64,000 bases of DNA from NCBI GenBank assembly GCA_015680685.1, contig MNCI01007783.1, forward strand, positions 183,922 through 247,921, read 5' to 3'. A program made the translations under genes and the position numbers. The notes below the pieces were generated by a model, which was not told the DNA's origin, did no database searches, and saw nothing but the letters and a program-made list of their open reading frames with translations. The DNA is from Gnetum montanum. Taxonomy: Eukaryota; Streptophyta; Gnetopsida; Gnetales; Gnetaceae. Position 1 is the first letter of the stretch, and every line of letters begins with the position of its first letter. Positions 49,307 to 60,339 of this stretch are shown piece by piece.

Positions 49307-49330
49307 CTAAGCTAGTGTATATATGTTTAA
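49240..49330. repeat. (TA)n block with conserved flanks, copy 1
   Basis: TTAACATCATTTTTTTTAAA, then ATC.CGACCAATATATATA..., ending CTAAGCTAGTG. The same arrangement in the same orientation is at 52581-52653. It may be a fragment of one transposon end. Confidence 0.6.
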
Positions 49331-49989
49331 GCGTACTCATTTACTTGGGTTTTGATAATAACATTAGTTGCAATGCATTCAATATGCATTTTTACAATTT
49401 CATTTGTTCTTCTTTGAAATTATATTTATACAATGCACTATGAAAATCATTGCTTATGTTTATGATGATTGCAGATTTTTCTAGTTTATAGTGGCATCCT
49501 AAGAAAAGATTTTTTATTTCATTAATTTATAACATTATTTGATTTCATAGAAATTTATGTGCTATTTTATAGCTTGATTTGTATATGTTAGGATTTGGTA
49601 TTTATTTTTGGTTATTGGTACTTCTATAATTGTTAATCATCTTTTATAGATCAAAATTCAATAGAATGAGCTATTTTTGAAAATCACTAATTGTAGTGCA
49701 TGTTATATTGACTATTTCCTATAGAATTACTTGTGAAATTTCATTCAGGTTTTAAAGAAAATTAAGAGTTACAAGGTATATAACAAAAAAATAGAAAAAT
49801 TATGGAAAAGGTTTACAAAGTAATAGATTTGATGCCTTCATTTAATAAAGTCATTTGATAGAGTCAATATAATTAATGAAGGGATAGGTCTATTTTATGG
49901 AAACATGGGCTAGGAATTTAAGATCCATGAGAGGTTGCAACCATTATTTAATTATATCTATCCATCAATCTTTTAATAAAATAAAAATC
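49331..49989. other. AT-rich, nothing recognised
   Basis: No domain, repeat or structured signal stands out between the (TA)n block and the LINE. Confidence 0.4.
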
Positions 49990-52247
49990 AATTTTTCTTT
50001 TTGCTTGATGTACTAGCAAATTTATTTATTTTTTTAAATCTTATTGGGCAAATGGTGCATGAGACACTATTAAAAAAGAACCTAGATAATTTTAGTAATG
50101 TTTTCATCATAAAGCCTCTTCATCATTTAATTTTCCTTTTCAAGATATTTTTTTATTTTACAAGAAGCTATTTACAAAAGACATGATAATTCTACTACTA
50201 CTGCACAATAAGCACCTCTTCAATTTTCTCAAGGAAGTCACAAATGATATTAAAAAGCTAGCATATGGCAAAACTTTAGATTCAAATGGCTTATATGCAT
50301 AATTATTAAAATGGTAAGGGTGTACTATTCATAGAAAAAGACACAAATTAAATTTAACAATGGATTAAGAATTAAATCAACATTGAAAAACTAGTAAAGC
50401 TATCTTCTAAAATAAAAAGGGGAATAAAAATAATTTGAAAAATTATCGAATAATCATTATAAGTAATATTTTTGCTAAGTTGTTAGGCACTTTGCTAAAA
50501 AAGAGAATTAGTTATTGGGTTGAAGGTAACCATGTTAGAGAAAAGTGTCAAGTAGCTTTTAGACAAAATCATTCAACTATTGATTGCTTAGTTACTCTTA
50601 GAAATTGAATAGAGTTTTGTAAAATTTTCTAATAAAAATTTTTTATTTATCTTATTTATTTTGCAAAAGTATATGATTCACTAATCCATTGAAATCTATG
50701 GTTGTGCTTGCATGAAATTAGCCTCCCTTCCAATTTGATTGCAATAACTTAAAGATTGTATAAGAAAGTGCTTATTAAAATTATACATAGTACTTCATGG
50801 AAACAATTTTAATTCTAAAGCAAAATTGGAGTTAAGTGAGATTATCCACTTTTTCCAAATCTCTTTAATATCTTTATTGATGAAATGTAGAAATAGTTGT
50901 GCAATGGGTAAGATAGTCATGTTACAAAATTGGATCCTAAGTACAAAATTTTTTTATATGCAAATAATGCTACCATGATCTCCACTATTGTAGAAAGTAT
51001 GCAAAATATATTGCAAATTTTTAAAAATTATTGTCATTCATTTGATCTTCAAGTGAATATAGATAAAACCAAATTGATGATTTAGGGTACAGGAAATACT
51101 TTTTATAACTTTCATTTTGGAGGTAAAAATTCGCAAATAGTATATTCTTTTAAATATTTAGGGATTGTTTATATGGACAATTACATGTGGGGGAAGTACA
51201 TTAAAAAAATTACCAAGAGGTTTCAAGTCTTTCTACAATTTCAAAAATAAGTGTAAGGATTTAGGACTCTAGGCTTGGATGAACAAAAAATAAATTTTTT
51301 AGAGTATCATCTATCCTACTTTATTATATGGATGTATTGTCTTGAGACATGAACTCAGTACTAAAATTTGAAAACATATTGAAAAAGTGCAAAAACCTTT
51401 TATTCTCGATGAGTTAAAGGTAAAGATGCAAACACCTTAGTTAATGTTATTACATGAATGTGATTTATTATTTTTAAAAGCAAAAGTCTTGTGCCAATTC
51501 ATTACATACACTCATACTTTGCATATCTTAAGGTAAAATAAATTCTCTAAAGTAGTTCTTGAGGATTCGTGAGACTATGGTTGGTATTTTTGAGAGATGC
51601 AATGGTTGAGAAAATGGAAAATGTCATGGAAGGACATGCAACAAAATCCTCCTCATATTTGTAGTTGTTCAAGGTAAGATAGATTCTCTAAAGTAGTTCA
51701 TGAGGATTTTTGAGACTATGGTTGGTATTTTTGATGGATGTAATGGTTGAGAAAATGGAAAATTTCTTGGGAGGACATGCAACAAAATCCTTCTCATATT
51801 TGTAGATATTCAAGGAATAAGTTTTAACATAGATATAGTTTAATGTGGAAGACAAAAGACAATTTTATTTACATCACATTAGATCTAATAAACTAAATGT
51901 AGAAGCTCACCATCTCTCAAATACTATTCCAATAAAATATCAAAATGCTATCTACAAACTTCACTTAAGTTCTTGTCATCTTAAAAGTGAAAGTGAAAGA
52001 TAGATTCAACTCCCCTAAGAAAAATGCATTTGTAGGTTGTGCACATAAAGAGCCCTTAAAAATGAGTTATATGTATTTCTTTCTTATGTTATGGCTACCT
52101 ATTTGAGCTAGCAATATAATATGATTTATTTTTGATGTTTTTATTTAGCCTTGGAAAATTTGTAAAGTCTATCTTTATTTTTCATGAAATTGGAATATCT
52201 ATCCAATATATCTTATGGGTCTTCCAACATAATAAAGTTTCATTTTA
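49990..52247 (+). mobile_element. L1-type LINE fragment (decayed)
   Basis: Plus-strand reverse transcriptase in several frames: ISNIFAKLLGTLLKKRI (50462-50510), CQVAFRQNHSTIDCLVTLRN (50545-50605), YFAKVYDSLIH (50660), NLFNIFIDEM (50860-50890), and the catalytic box as YANN at 50957-50968 (both Asp lost), followed by FDLQVNIDKTKLMI and SFKYLGIVYMDN. The C-terminal part (51260-51560) has SYFIIWMYC and FKSKSLVPIHYIHSYFAYLK. A 3' untranslated part ends AATAAAGTTTCATTTTA, directly against the inverted repeat of X2. Confidence 0.85.
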
Positions 52248-52580
52248 TTTTGGCTGAGAGGCCAACTCATCTCACAAGATAGGGGGGGAGGGGGAGTGCA
52301 TTTTTCACCCTCCACGTCACATGCCAGGCAACATCCCATGAAATGGAAAAAAACATGAACTGAAGAGCCATACCTTTTCGTATTCTTGTTGTGCAGAATG
52401 TGAACCAAAGAGCCATAGCTTTTCATATTCTTGCTACATACACAAAAGGGCCAAACGCAACCAAATGTAGAATGGGAATGGGAATGAGAATTCCATTTCC
52501 ATTCTATCTCCATCTCCATCTACAACTACTGTTGTAAGCCACCTGGCCCAACCAAACTAGCTTTGATGATGCCAGCTTCA
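52248..52580 (+). repeat. Left terminal inverted repeat of X2
   Basis: 333 bases starting TTTTGGCTGAGAGGCCAACT. It matches the reverse complement of 56173-56503 nearly throughout, including the G-run near the end, GAGAATTCCATTTCCATTCT and CACCTGGCCCAACCAAACTA. The same terminal sequence also begins X1. Confidence 0.85.
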
Positions 52581-52653
52581 TTAACATCATTTTTTTAAAA
52601 AATTATCTAGGCCAACATATATATATATATATATATATATCTAAACTAGTGGA
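52581..52653. repeat. (TA)n block with conserved flanks, copy 2
   Basis: TTAACATCATTTTTTTAAAA, ATCTAGGCCAACATATATAT..., CTAAACTAGTGG. It is the same arrangement as 49240-49330 and sits exactly at the inner edge of the left inverted repeat. Confidence 0.6.
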
Positions 52654-52679
52654 GCAGTTGTGTAAACTATGAGAGGAAT

Positions 52680-53870
52680 TTAATTTTTTTTTATTTTTTA
52701 AGCTATCATCACTATTTGCATTCCAAATAATATATATTGGTAAACATAAATTAGTTAAAATAAAATTTTATATATTTCATTTATGTTGATGAAGGAATAC
52801 ATTGCACAATTATTATAACAAACATTACAGAGTTGTATAATAGGATTGAGAAAAAGGCAAAATACAATGATAAGTGTGAACTTAATATGCCTAATCCTCC
52901 AATTGAGCAAAACAAACTTTTTATGCAATTTCACATTGAAGATGTTTAGCATCTAAAATATTTTCGTATCTTTGCACATCGAAAGGAGGATGAATCTTTA
53001 AAGAATCAACAGTCTTGACTCTAGATAATGCAATAAACATTAGACTCGTAAGTTTTCTTGTATATCAGTTTTGCAGGCTATGAGTATAATTTAATTATTT
53101 TTTTTATTTTTTAAGTTATCATCACTATTTGCATTCCAAATAATATATACTGGTAAACATAAATTGGTTAAAATAAAATTTTATATATTTTGTATATGTT
53201 GATGAAGGAATACATTACAAAATTATTGCAACAAACATTATAGGGCTACATAATAGGATTGCGCAAAAGGTAAAATACAATGATAAGTGTAAACCTAATA
53301 TACCTAATCCTCCAATTGAGCAAAAAGAACTTCCCATGCAATTCTACTTAGAAATGTTTAGCATATAAAATTTTTCTATATCTTCGCACATGGAAAGGAG
53401 GATAAATTTTTAAAGAATCAATGGTCTTGACTCTAGATAATGCAACAAATGTTAGACCCATAAGTTCTCTTGTGTAGCAGTTTTGCAGGCTATGAGTAGA
53501 ATTTAATTTTTTTTTAAAAGTTATCATCACTATTTGCATTCCAAATAATATATATTGGTAAACATAAATTAGTTAAAATAAAATTTTATATATTTTGTAT
53601 ATGTTGATGAAGAAATACATTGCACAATTATTGCAACAAAAATTACAAAGTTGTATAATGGGATTGATCAAAAGGTAAAATACTATAATAAGTATGAACT
53701 CAATATGCCTAATTCTCCAATTGAGAAAAACAAACTTCTTGTGCAATTCTACTTTGGAGATGTTTAGCATCTGAACTTATTCTATATCTTTGCACATGAA
53801 AAGTAGGATGAATCTTTAAAGAATTAATGGTCTTGACTCCAGATAATGCAACAAACAACAGCTTTTTTTG
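52680..53870 (-). repeat. Three tandem copies of a Helitron helicase 3' end
   Basis: Period about 410 bases; the block GTTATCATCACTATTTGCAT or its variant starts near 52702, 53117 and 53520. Each unit, on the minus strand, holds a helicase C-terminus (ALSRVKTVDSLKIHPPF near 52980-53040; GLTFVALSRVKTIDSLK near 53395-53455; FVALSGVKTINSLKIHP near 53800-53860) and about 250 bases of downstream sequence. Short open frames of about 65 codons at 52755-52952 and 53573-53770 are in the non-coding part and are not genes. Confidence 0.75.
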
Positions 53871-53929
53871 TTCTTTGGATTCTAACCATTTTTAGATATT
53901 TTTTCTATTTTAGTTAAGTATTAATCCTT

Positions 53930-54660
53930 TTGCAGGTTCTCCAGAGGTTTTGATAACGTTACAGGTTTCTACGGACCATGACACGTTTCTTCTATTTGAT
54001 CTGTATCTTGACCACTGCTTTGCTTACATTGGTCTTCTTAGTTGTGATTTCTTCTAAAGGTGCTTTCTTTAGTTTCATCACAACCTATAGTTTTTTTTTC
54101 TTTAGTGTCATTGCAGCTCATCTCTTCATTATTGTTGAAGATTTTTGTTCATTGTTTTTTTTAGCCAAACACTTGCATGCATGACATTATTTGGTATTGG
54201 ACCCCTCATGTCCACCATGAAAGCATGAGGGTTCCCCTAATCCCTATACACCCTTTAGATTTACCAAAAGATCTAATTTGTTGAATGTTTCATGTTCTCT
54301 CTTGAAATACTATTCTGTAATAGTTTTGTCAGTACAACGTCCCACCCCCATCTCGCCTATGACGAGTGGGGCTTGCTTTAATTTTAGAGTAGGATTTCTA
54401 ATTTTAGAAGTTGGGACCCTATTTATACATGTACTGGCATGCTCATTCCCTTGCCTTTGCAACTTTGGTTACCTAGCTGCATTGCCTAAACACACTAATG
54501 AGGGGTGCAAGTCACCGAAAAAATTTTGTGTAACAACATACATTGTGCAATGGTTTGAGCTTTTTATTACTTTCTTTTTAATAATTTTTTTTGTTTTACA
54601 ATTTCTGTAGTACTTCTTGCAGCCTTCCTGTTCTTTTCCTTGACACATGAGATCACATCA
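53930..54660. other. Unassigned open stretches inside X2
   Basis: Open plus-strand frames at 53978-54184 (68 codons, very hydrophobic) and 54278-54610 (110 codons, hydrophobic, with several Cys) lie between the helicase repeats and the segment shared with X1. I recognise no family. They could be captured host DNA or chance frames in T-rich sequence. Confidence 0.3.
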
Positions 54661-54719
54661 AAAATTTTAATCCCTTAAAAACTTTAAAATCCTAAAAAAT
54701 TTTAAACTCCTAAAAATTT

Positions 54720-55690
54720 TATAATCATTATCTATAATCATTTATGTTTATGATTATAAATATATCATTATATATAACTGAGATTATGAATAACTAAAAT
54801 AAATATAATTATTGGCTCCTCTATAGTGACTCTTTGGCTAGGAAAGATTTATAAATAATTGGTTATTTATGATTATGGGAAGACATGTGCATCAATAAAG
54901 AGCTTGTCGTCATTTTCCTCGGCATTAACTAGGATCATCACAACATGATCTTGTTGAAGATCTTCCTAGGCTCTAGGTTGCTACAGGTGCAAAAGTTCTC
55001 ATTTTTAAAATTTACTAGGTTAACAACCATATCATCCATTACATTCTATCAATCAAAGAATATGTACATCAAGAAAAGGCCTCATTGTATGCGAGAAGGT
55101 AAGAAGAAATTATGAAAATTGAACTCTTTAAGTTCTCCCAATAAGTAGGGAAATTGTTAAAATTATGACCAAAGTCAAGTTGACATCTGAAATTGGCTAA
55201 TAATTTTCATGTCTTAGCAAAAATGCTAATGATTTTGCATTTTATTAAAATGCATTTTACAAATGAAAAAGCAGTCACAATCATAACAACTAAATGCATC
55301 TACTCCATGGTAACTGTTAAATTTCAAAGCACAGCCATAGAAATGATAAAACCTACATAAAATATATGATGAGATAAAGAGAAAATAAATTTACAAATGT
55401 TCCTTTACATTGAAAAAGGATGTCGTAAAATAAGATTGCTCAAGATAGTAGTAGAAAATTACAATTTCAGAATTCCCTGCCACTCCAGAAAGCATTGAAA
55501 AAAGAGCAGAACCAAACATTGGAATGTTTTTACATTGGGAATTCAAATGTATAGGAAGGCATGCTAAGTGCTAATGATAGAAGAGCTCAGCTTAAAGTGA
55601 AACTATGAAAATTACACAAAATCATCAAAATATAATGTTCAACATGTTACAATTCACTATAAAAAATTAACAAAAACACACATAAAAAGA
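54720..55690 (-). repeat. Segment shared in inverted orientation with X1
   Basis: Reverse-complement counterpart of 46380-47400. It includes one unit of the CCAAAGAGTCAC array motif, inverted, near 54822-54840. Confidence 0.75.
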
Positions 55691-55838
55691 CTAGCAAAAA
55701 GTTTGTTTCTAGAAAGAGATTCCAATAACCAAAGGCTATTGTTGACATAGAAACTTCAAAAAACCCTTCCCCTCGGGTTGCAGCTTCAACTATAGCCATT
55801 ACCATCTTTCCTTGAATGCCTCTAGCTCTACCCCTCAT
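55647..55838 (-). pseudogene. Possible N-terminal piece of the X2 Helitron protein
   Basis: Minus strand, 63 codons starting MRGRARGIQGKMVMAIVE. An Arg/Gly-rich start followed by a hydrophobic stretch. Its place upstream of the segment shared with X1 suggests a degraded first coding part, but no conserved motif proves this. Confidence 0.3.
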
Positions 55839-56172
55839 CCTACCCCTACCTACAAAATTTCATGCTTAAAACATACATTCAAACAAAGCTACTCAAGAAA
55901 CATATTAGCCTAATTGATATATAAATTTTATCTAGAGAAAAAAAAAACCTAAATGAAGGGATCTTTTAGCTATTATAAAAAAACTTGTATTATGATTGTC
56001 GATGATGTGTGCATGTTGTGGCCCTCAATGTTAAGCAAGGATGTAGCAAGGGCTGGTTGGCCTACTATCTAATTACTACCTTGGTTGAAGAAGTGCATGC
56101 CAATGAGCTTGTTATTGCAGCTAAAGCATGGGCCACCATCGTAGGTGCCTTTTTAGTGCTCTGGCAGAGCTT

Positions 56173-56503
56173 TGAAGCTGGTGTCATCAAAGCTAGTTTG
56201 GTTGGGCCAGGTGGCCTACAGTAGTAGTTGTAGACGAAGATGGAGACAGAATGGAAATGGAATTCTCATTCCCATTTCCATTTTGCATTTGGTTGTGTTT
56301 GGCCTTTTCATGTATGCAATAGGAATATGAAAATCTGTGGCTCTTTAGTTCACATTCCTCACAACGGAATATGAAAAGGTATTGTTCTTTGCTTTATGTT
56401 ATTTACATTTCATGGGATCTTACGTGGCACATGATGTGGAGGGTGACAAATGCACTTCCCCCACCCCCATATCCTATGAGACGAGTTATCCTCTTAGCCA
56501 AAA
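56173..56503 (-). repeat. Right terminal inverted repeat of X2
   Basis: 331 bases, reverse complement of 52248-52580; its end reads CTCTTAGCCAAAA. Similarity is high over the full length, with scattered substitutions and small gaps. Confidence 0.85.
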
Positions 56504-57135
56504 GTATCTTAGAGACATAATAGAACTTGATGTAACCTTCATGATTTCTTGATTATTTAAATTTCTTACTTTGATTTTGGACAAACAAACAAAAATCATC
56601 AAGCTAACTAGAAGATTTGATGATGATATTATACTAGGAACTCTTTTTCATATCTAAGCAAAGGAACATCTAAATATGAACCTAGATAAGGTACCTTCCT
56701 TTATTTGAATTAGGATATTATAAGAATAATGGATAATGTATTATGTGTATTCTAGAGCTAAATATAATGACACTTCCTCTAGCAACATATGTGGAAATGT
56801 GATTCACCATCTAAGTGAGAAAGATGTGATAGGTACTTATTTGAAATAATTTTTTTCATTATTAATAGTCCATTATACTCCTCTATTATCCTATAGGCTC
56901 TTTGTAACTAAAGCCTCTTAGCATCAATGTTTGACCTTGTAGAGATTTGAATAATGTTTGCTCCAACATTTGGTAGATTCAAAACTCTATGAATGGCTTC
57001 TAGTATATACATCTTTATGTCCTTGATTTTAACTATCACATCATATTTCCTATAATGCTAGAAGTGATATGTCTCCCCAAGGTACCATTCACTATTGCTA
57101 GATAATGTCAGCCAAAAGGGTAATTCTTGTAACTA
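56504..57135. other. Unassigned stretch between X2 and D
   Basis: No coding or repeat signature is recognised. This is the sequence into which D inserted. Confidence 0.4.
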
Positions 57136-57140
57136 CTCAT
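57136..57140. repeat. Target-site duplication of element D, left
   Basis: CTCAT directly before the LTR start TGATGAAG; the identical CTCAT follows the right LTR at 63403-63407. Five bases is the usual duplication for LTR retrotransposons. Confidence 0.8.
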
Positions 57141-58018
57141 TGATGAAGCATCTAGTGGATAGTGTCAATTGGGCCAGGTCAACAAAGCCCCTTCAATGTG
57201 GCCATGTCAACCTAACCCCATCAACACATCTTTCGACAAGATGACATAGCCCCATCAATGCAGAGTTCATTTTTCACTATAAATATGCATGCACCCACCA
57301 CATTTTGGAACCTTTTTGTCAAGTTGTAGTGAAGCTCTTGTAGTTTGTTTCCGTAGGAGTTAGACTATTTTCCCAAGTTCATGCCCGCAGTGTGATGCTT
57401 GTAATTGTATAGAACCTTTATTCGAGTTTGATGTACTTGGACACATACATGATTGAAAATAAAGATCGAGATTACTCCATCATTGCAACATTCACTTAGT
57501 TTTAATTTTTATTATTATTTATTGTTCTCTTAGCTAATATTTCTTTACCATCATTTACTATTCCTATTTTAAAATGCATAATGAGTACGACTTAATCAGT
57601 AACATTGAAGTATAGCTAATTGGTAACCCAGTAGTGTATTTAGGAGCGCTCAAGTAATGTGTGCTTGGTAATCTCAGAAGCAATACATGACGTCCAAGAT
57701 GCATATGGATGATTAAGGATAGATGCTCATCACACTTAGGCTAGCTAAGACTTCATTTCCTATTGCTTATTAGTTTAATCAAGATTATTTTCCATTGCCT
57801 CTACGAGTAGCCTAGTGTTATGAATCATATCATACACCTCATTCTAGACTAAACCATATGTGACAAAGAAAATACTAGTTCAAGTGGGAAGATAGCAAAT
57901 TGTGATAAATGTGTAACTATCTAGATACCACAACTAATCCATTTGTGAAGTTTGACTGAATCATGCGTACATGCTTGTATTCGTATGATTAAGTGTAGGG
58001 GTACTTCACCACTCATCA
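57141..58018 (+). repeat. Left (5') LTR of element D
   Basis: 878 bases, TGATGAAG...CACTCATCA. It matches 62517-63402 over its whole length; in a stretch of about 140 bases near 57300-57440 I counted about 13 differences. TATA-like TATAAATATGCATG starts near 57279, and the same box is in the right LTR near 62654. The start TGATGAAGCATC equals that of A's LTR. Confidence 0.9.
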
Positions 58019-58040
58019 TTGGCACCATTGCTAACGACAG
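58019..58040 (+). promoter_or_regulatory. Primer-binding site of element D
   Basis: TTGGCACCATTGCTAACGAC directly after the LTR end. It differs at a few positions from the tRNA-Asp-complementary site TGGCGCCGTTGCCGGGGA used by Athila/Tat elements. Confidence 0.6.
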
Positions 58041-58149
58041 TGCTAGTTATTTAGATTAGTTACATCATCCATGATTGTTGTAACAAAAATTTGAAGATAT
58101 ATCTTTCTTTTAGGAAGGAACTAATTACAAATAAGTCACACAAAATTGA

Positions 58150-59400
58150 TAACAATGTTTCTTTAACAAGATTATGAAAATGCAACAACTAGTGAGGTAA
58201 TTCATTGGAGAATGAACAAAATATATGATGAGTACTTAATCCTATGTAGGGGTCTCCTATGATTATGAGAATCCCAACAATGCTCAAGGACTCTTGTCAT
58301 CCAACTCTAGCACCTCTAGTGAGAATGGGACATCCCATAGGATGAGGGGGCACGTAAGGCCTAGGACCTTCTCAATAGTTAACAAGAGTCTATCCATGGA
58401 TGATTGAGAGACTTACAAAAGTCATGATGAGTATTCCAGTTCTTTCTCTTCTTTTACTCCTTCAACATCAGGTTGTGACATTGATGATCATCTTTCAAAG
58501 GGTCGATGTAGAAATAAAAATCGAGCCCATGGGCAAAGTTAGAAATGCCAACATGAACGAAGATAACATCATCTCAACCTACAAATTCATAACCTACCTA
58601 GTGATGATGGATCCCTACTGGCCACTAAGAGCCTAATGCATATACAAGATGCTATTTGAATATCCCGTAGGCATTGCAAGAAAAGTCATCTTCCCAAGCT
58701 TGATTTAAATAAATTTCCAAATTTTTCAGGAGGGTATGATTTATATTCGCAACATCATTTACAAGCCTTCTACGATGCCTATGTATGGAAAAATATTGAT
58801 AACGGGTGGCAAAAACTTAAGCTCTTTCCTATGACACTCGTTGGCCAAGCAAAAGTATGGTATAGATCCTTAAGACCATAATTAATTTGAAGTGGGCTGA
58901 CAATGGTAGAACTCTTCAATGAAAGATATTAAACCTATGCAAGAGTGTCAGCCTTGTGGAGACAAATCCAAGAATGGAAACAGGGGCAGCATGAACCCTT
59001 GGACATGGCCTTAGAAAAATACTAATCATTGTTAAACAATTTCCCAAGCCATGGATTCTTCGAGGAAAGGCTAATGTACCACATCATGGATGGGCTTTGT
59101 AATGAACCAAGGGAGACCCTAGGGATGTATGCTCCAAGTCAACCATATGAGCTATAAACCCACAAATTCCAATAGCTTATCAAGTAGGTAGCAAAAGAAG
59201 AAGGGGAAATAGCTAAATGGAAGAATGTTGAAAGATCCCAATAGGACCGAAATCTTAGAATAGCAAAGGTCCATGGTCATGAAGAGGAGAAATCAACTCA
59301 TCCTAAGGAGATGGAATCATCATCTTTGACAATACTACAATCACTAGATGAAATTGATGCAAAGATCAATAAGATAATGGAATGGGTACAAGAAAAATGC
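58150..59400 (+). pseudogene. Gag capsid region of element D (with stops)
   Basis: The plus strand, in one main frame at about 58690-59250, reads KLDLNKFPNFSGGYDL, LQAFYDAYVWKNID, WQKLKLFPMTLVGQAKVWYR, MVELFNERY, FPSHGFFEERLMYHIMDGL and VAKEEGEIAKWKN. This is the retrotransposon Gag (capsid) pattern, W..LKLFP.TL.G.A..WY. Stops interrupt it at several places. The N-terminal part (58200-58640) resembles the Ser-rich linker regions of the gag of A, B and C. Gag would form the particle that packages element RNA. Confidence 0.75.
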
Positions 59401-59814
59401 AAATAATATGCTAACATTATTAGAGGTGAAACCATGCCAACCTGAGAAATAGGATAAGACACCACACGATAATTGATAAGAAGCGTTGAAGAAAATAAGG
59501 ATAAAAGCTCAATTGCAAATCACCGGTATCAATGTGATGTTTACCTGTATAATCACCCCAAAGGCCAATGCCCAATCTTATCACATTTACATGCACATTG
59601 GGAAGAAATGTTACATCCAGATTTTGTATAGAAATACCATGTTCAACCACAATGGCAAAAACCCCAGTCACTAGGGAGGCCACCGTAAAACTAGTCACAC
59701 CCTTCACACCATCCGAACCCAAGTGCTTATTATGTTTAGCATGATGTTTTCCCAACTAGGTCAACATCCTCTATTTCACCACATCATTATCATTGGCCTG
59801 AGTACTATCAACCC

Positions 59815-60327
59815 ATGTCCTCTCCTACAAGATCACCACCTCATGTTTCTTACACTTCTCCTCACCCTCAATATTCTCATCATTCACCTCCTTCTACATT
59901 GCCTGTAGTTGTGCTAGAAGGTTTTGCACCACAGCATCAACCCACAAATGTTACTTGCGTGGCTACTGTCAACAGCAATGGGAACCCTTCACAATGTCAA
60001 AAGCATCCTTTCTTTAGTAGGACCATAGAAAGAGATAGCATGGTTTTGAATACATCCTCCAACTTAGCACAAGTTCAACGCTATGATGCATCTGCCTCCT
60101 CAAACTCAATGCCTCCTATTACTCTATCTAGGCCACCAATCAACACTCCAACAACCATGCAACCTAATAAATATAGCCACATTGGGAGACATATTGATCC
60201 TTGCATACCATCTTATGGTCATGGGTGCCATGGTGGATCAACTTCTTATCAATTAACCACATCTTATAATTTTCCCCACTATGCCTACTTTAATCAAGTG
60301 TGTGAATCCCAATTTGAGTACATTTAA
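59815..60327 (+). pseudogene. Pro/Ser/His-rich open frame, gag C-terminal part of D (170 aa)
   Basis: The longest open frame in the window: 170 codons starting MSSPTRSPPHVSYTSPHP. Pro, Ser, Thr and His rich, with a Tyr/His-rich end (PSYGHGCHGGSTSYQL, NFPHYAYFNQV). It lies just downstream of the capsid region, where A and B have Pro/Tyr-rich gag tails, so I read it as the gag C-terminal region. No zinc knuckle or catalytic motif is seen. It survives open while the capsid part does not, which may be chance or a low density of stop-prone codons. Confidence 0.45.
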
Positions 60328-60339
60328 ACCACCACATTA

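Larger units (their letters stand above)
43914..49330 (+). mobile_element. Helitron-derived region X1
   Basis: Starts with TTTGGCCGAGAGGCCAACTT at 43915, matching the terminal inverted repeat of X2 for about 75 bases, then a tandem array (43990-44450). A segment follows (44520-44910) that is repeated at 48070-48460. After that come a Helitron N-terminal coding remnant (45380-46330), a non-coding stretch shared in inverted orientation with X2 (46380-47400 against 54720-55690), a second small array (47820-48080) and a helicase C-terminal remnant (48771-48875). No matching right-hand inverted end is seen. The right limit is the (TA)n block near 49330 and is approximate. Confidence 0.6.
52248..56503. 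mobile_element. Element X2: ~330-bp inverted repeats around Helitron fragments
   Basis: A 4.26-kb unit bounded by long, similar inverted repeats. The inside, on the minus strand, holds a Gly/Arg-rich piece (55647-55838), a non-coding segment shared with X1 (54720-55690), unassigned open stretches (53978-54610 plus) and three tandem Helitron helicase C-terminal ends (52680-53870). No transposase of a TIR family is recognised. No convincing target-site duplication is visible: the flanks are TTCATTTTA and GTATCTTAG. It may be a non-autonomous TIR transposon that captured Helitron DNA, or a Helitron whose ends were duplicated in inverted orientation. Confidence 0.65.

Noticed and set aside
49192-49443. 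83-codon open frame running through a (TA)n tract
   Set aside because: The frame is produced by the simple repeat (IYIYIYIYI) and has no coding signature.
52199-52519. 106-codon open frame on the minus strand
   Set aside because: It is a translation of the LINE tail and the left inverted repeat of X2 (repetitive GGAATGGGAATGGG), not a gene.
56009-56224. 71-codon open frame with a hydrophobic, Ala-rich composition
   Set aside because: Its last part is inverted-repeat sequence of X2 and no family is recognised, so I do not call a gene.
59420-59755. 111-codon open frame on the minus strand
   Set aside because: It lies antisense to the gag-linker region of element D, has no motif and is best explained as a shadow of the sense-strand coding sequence.
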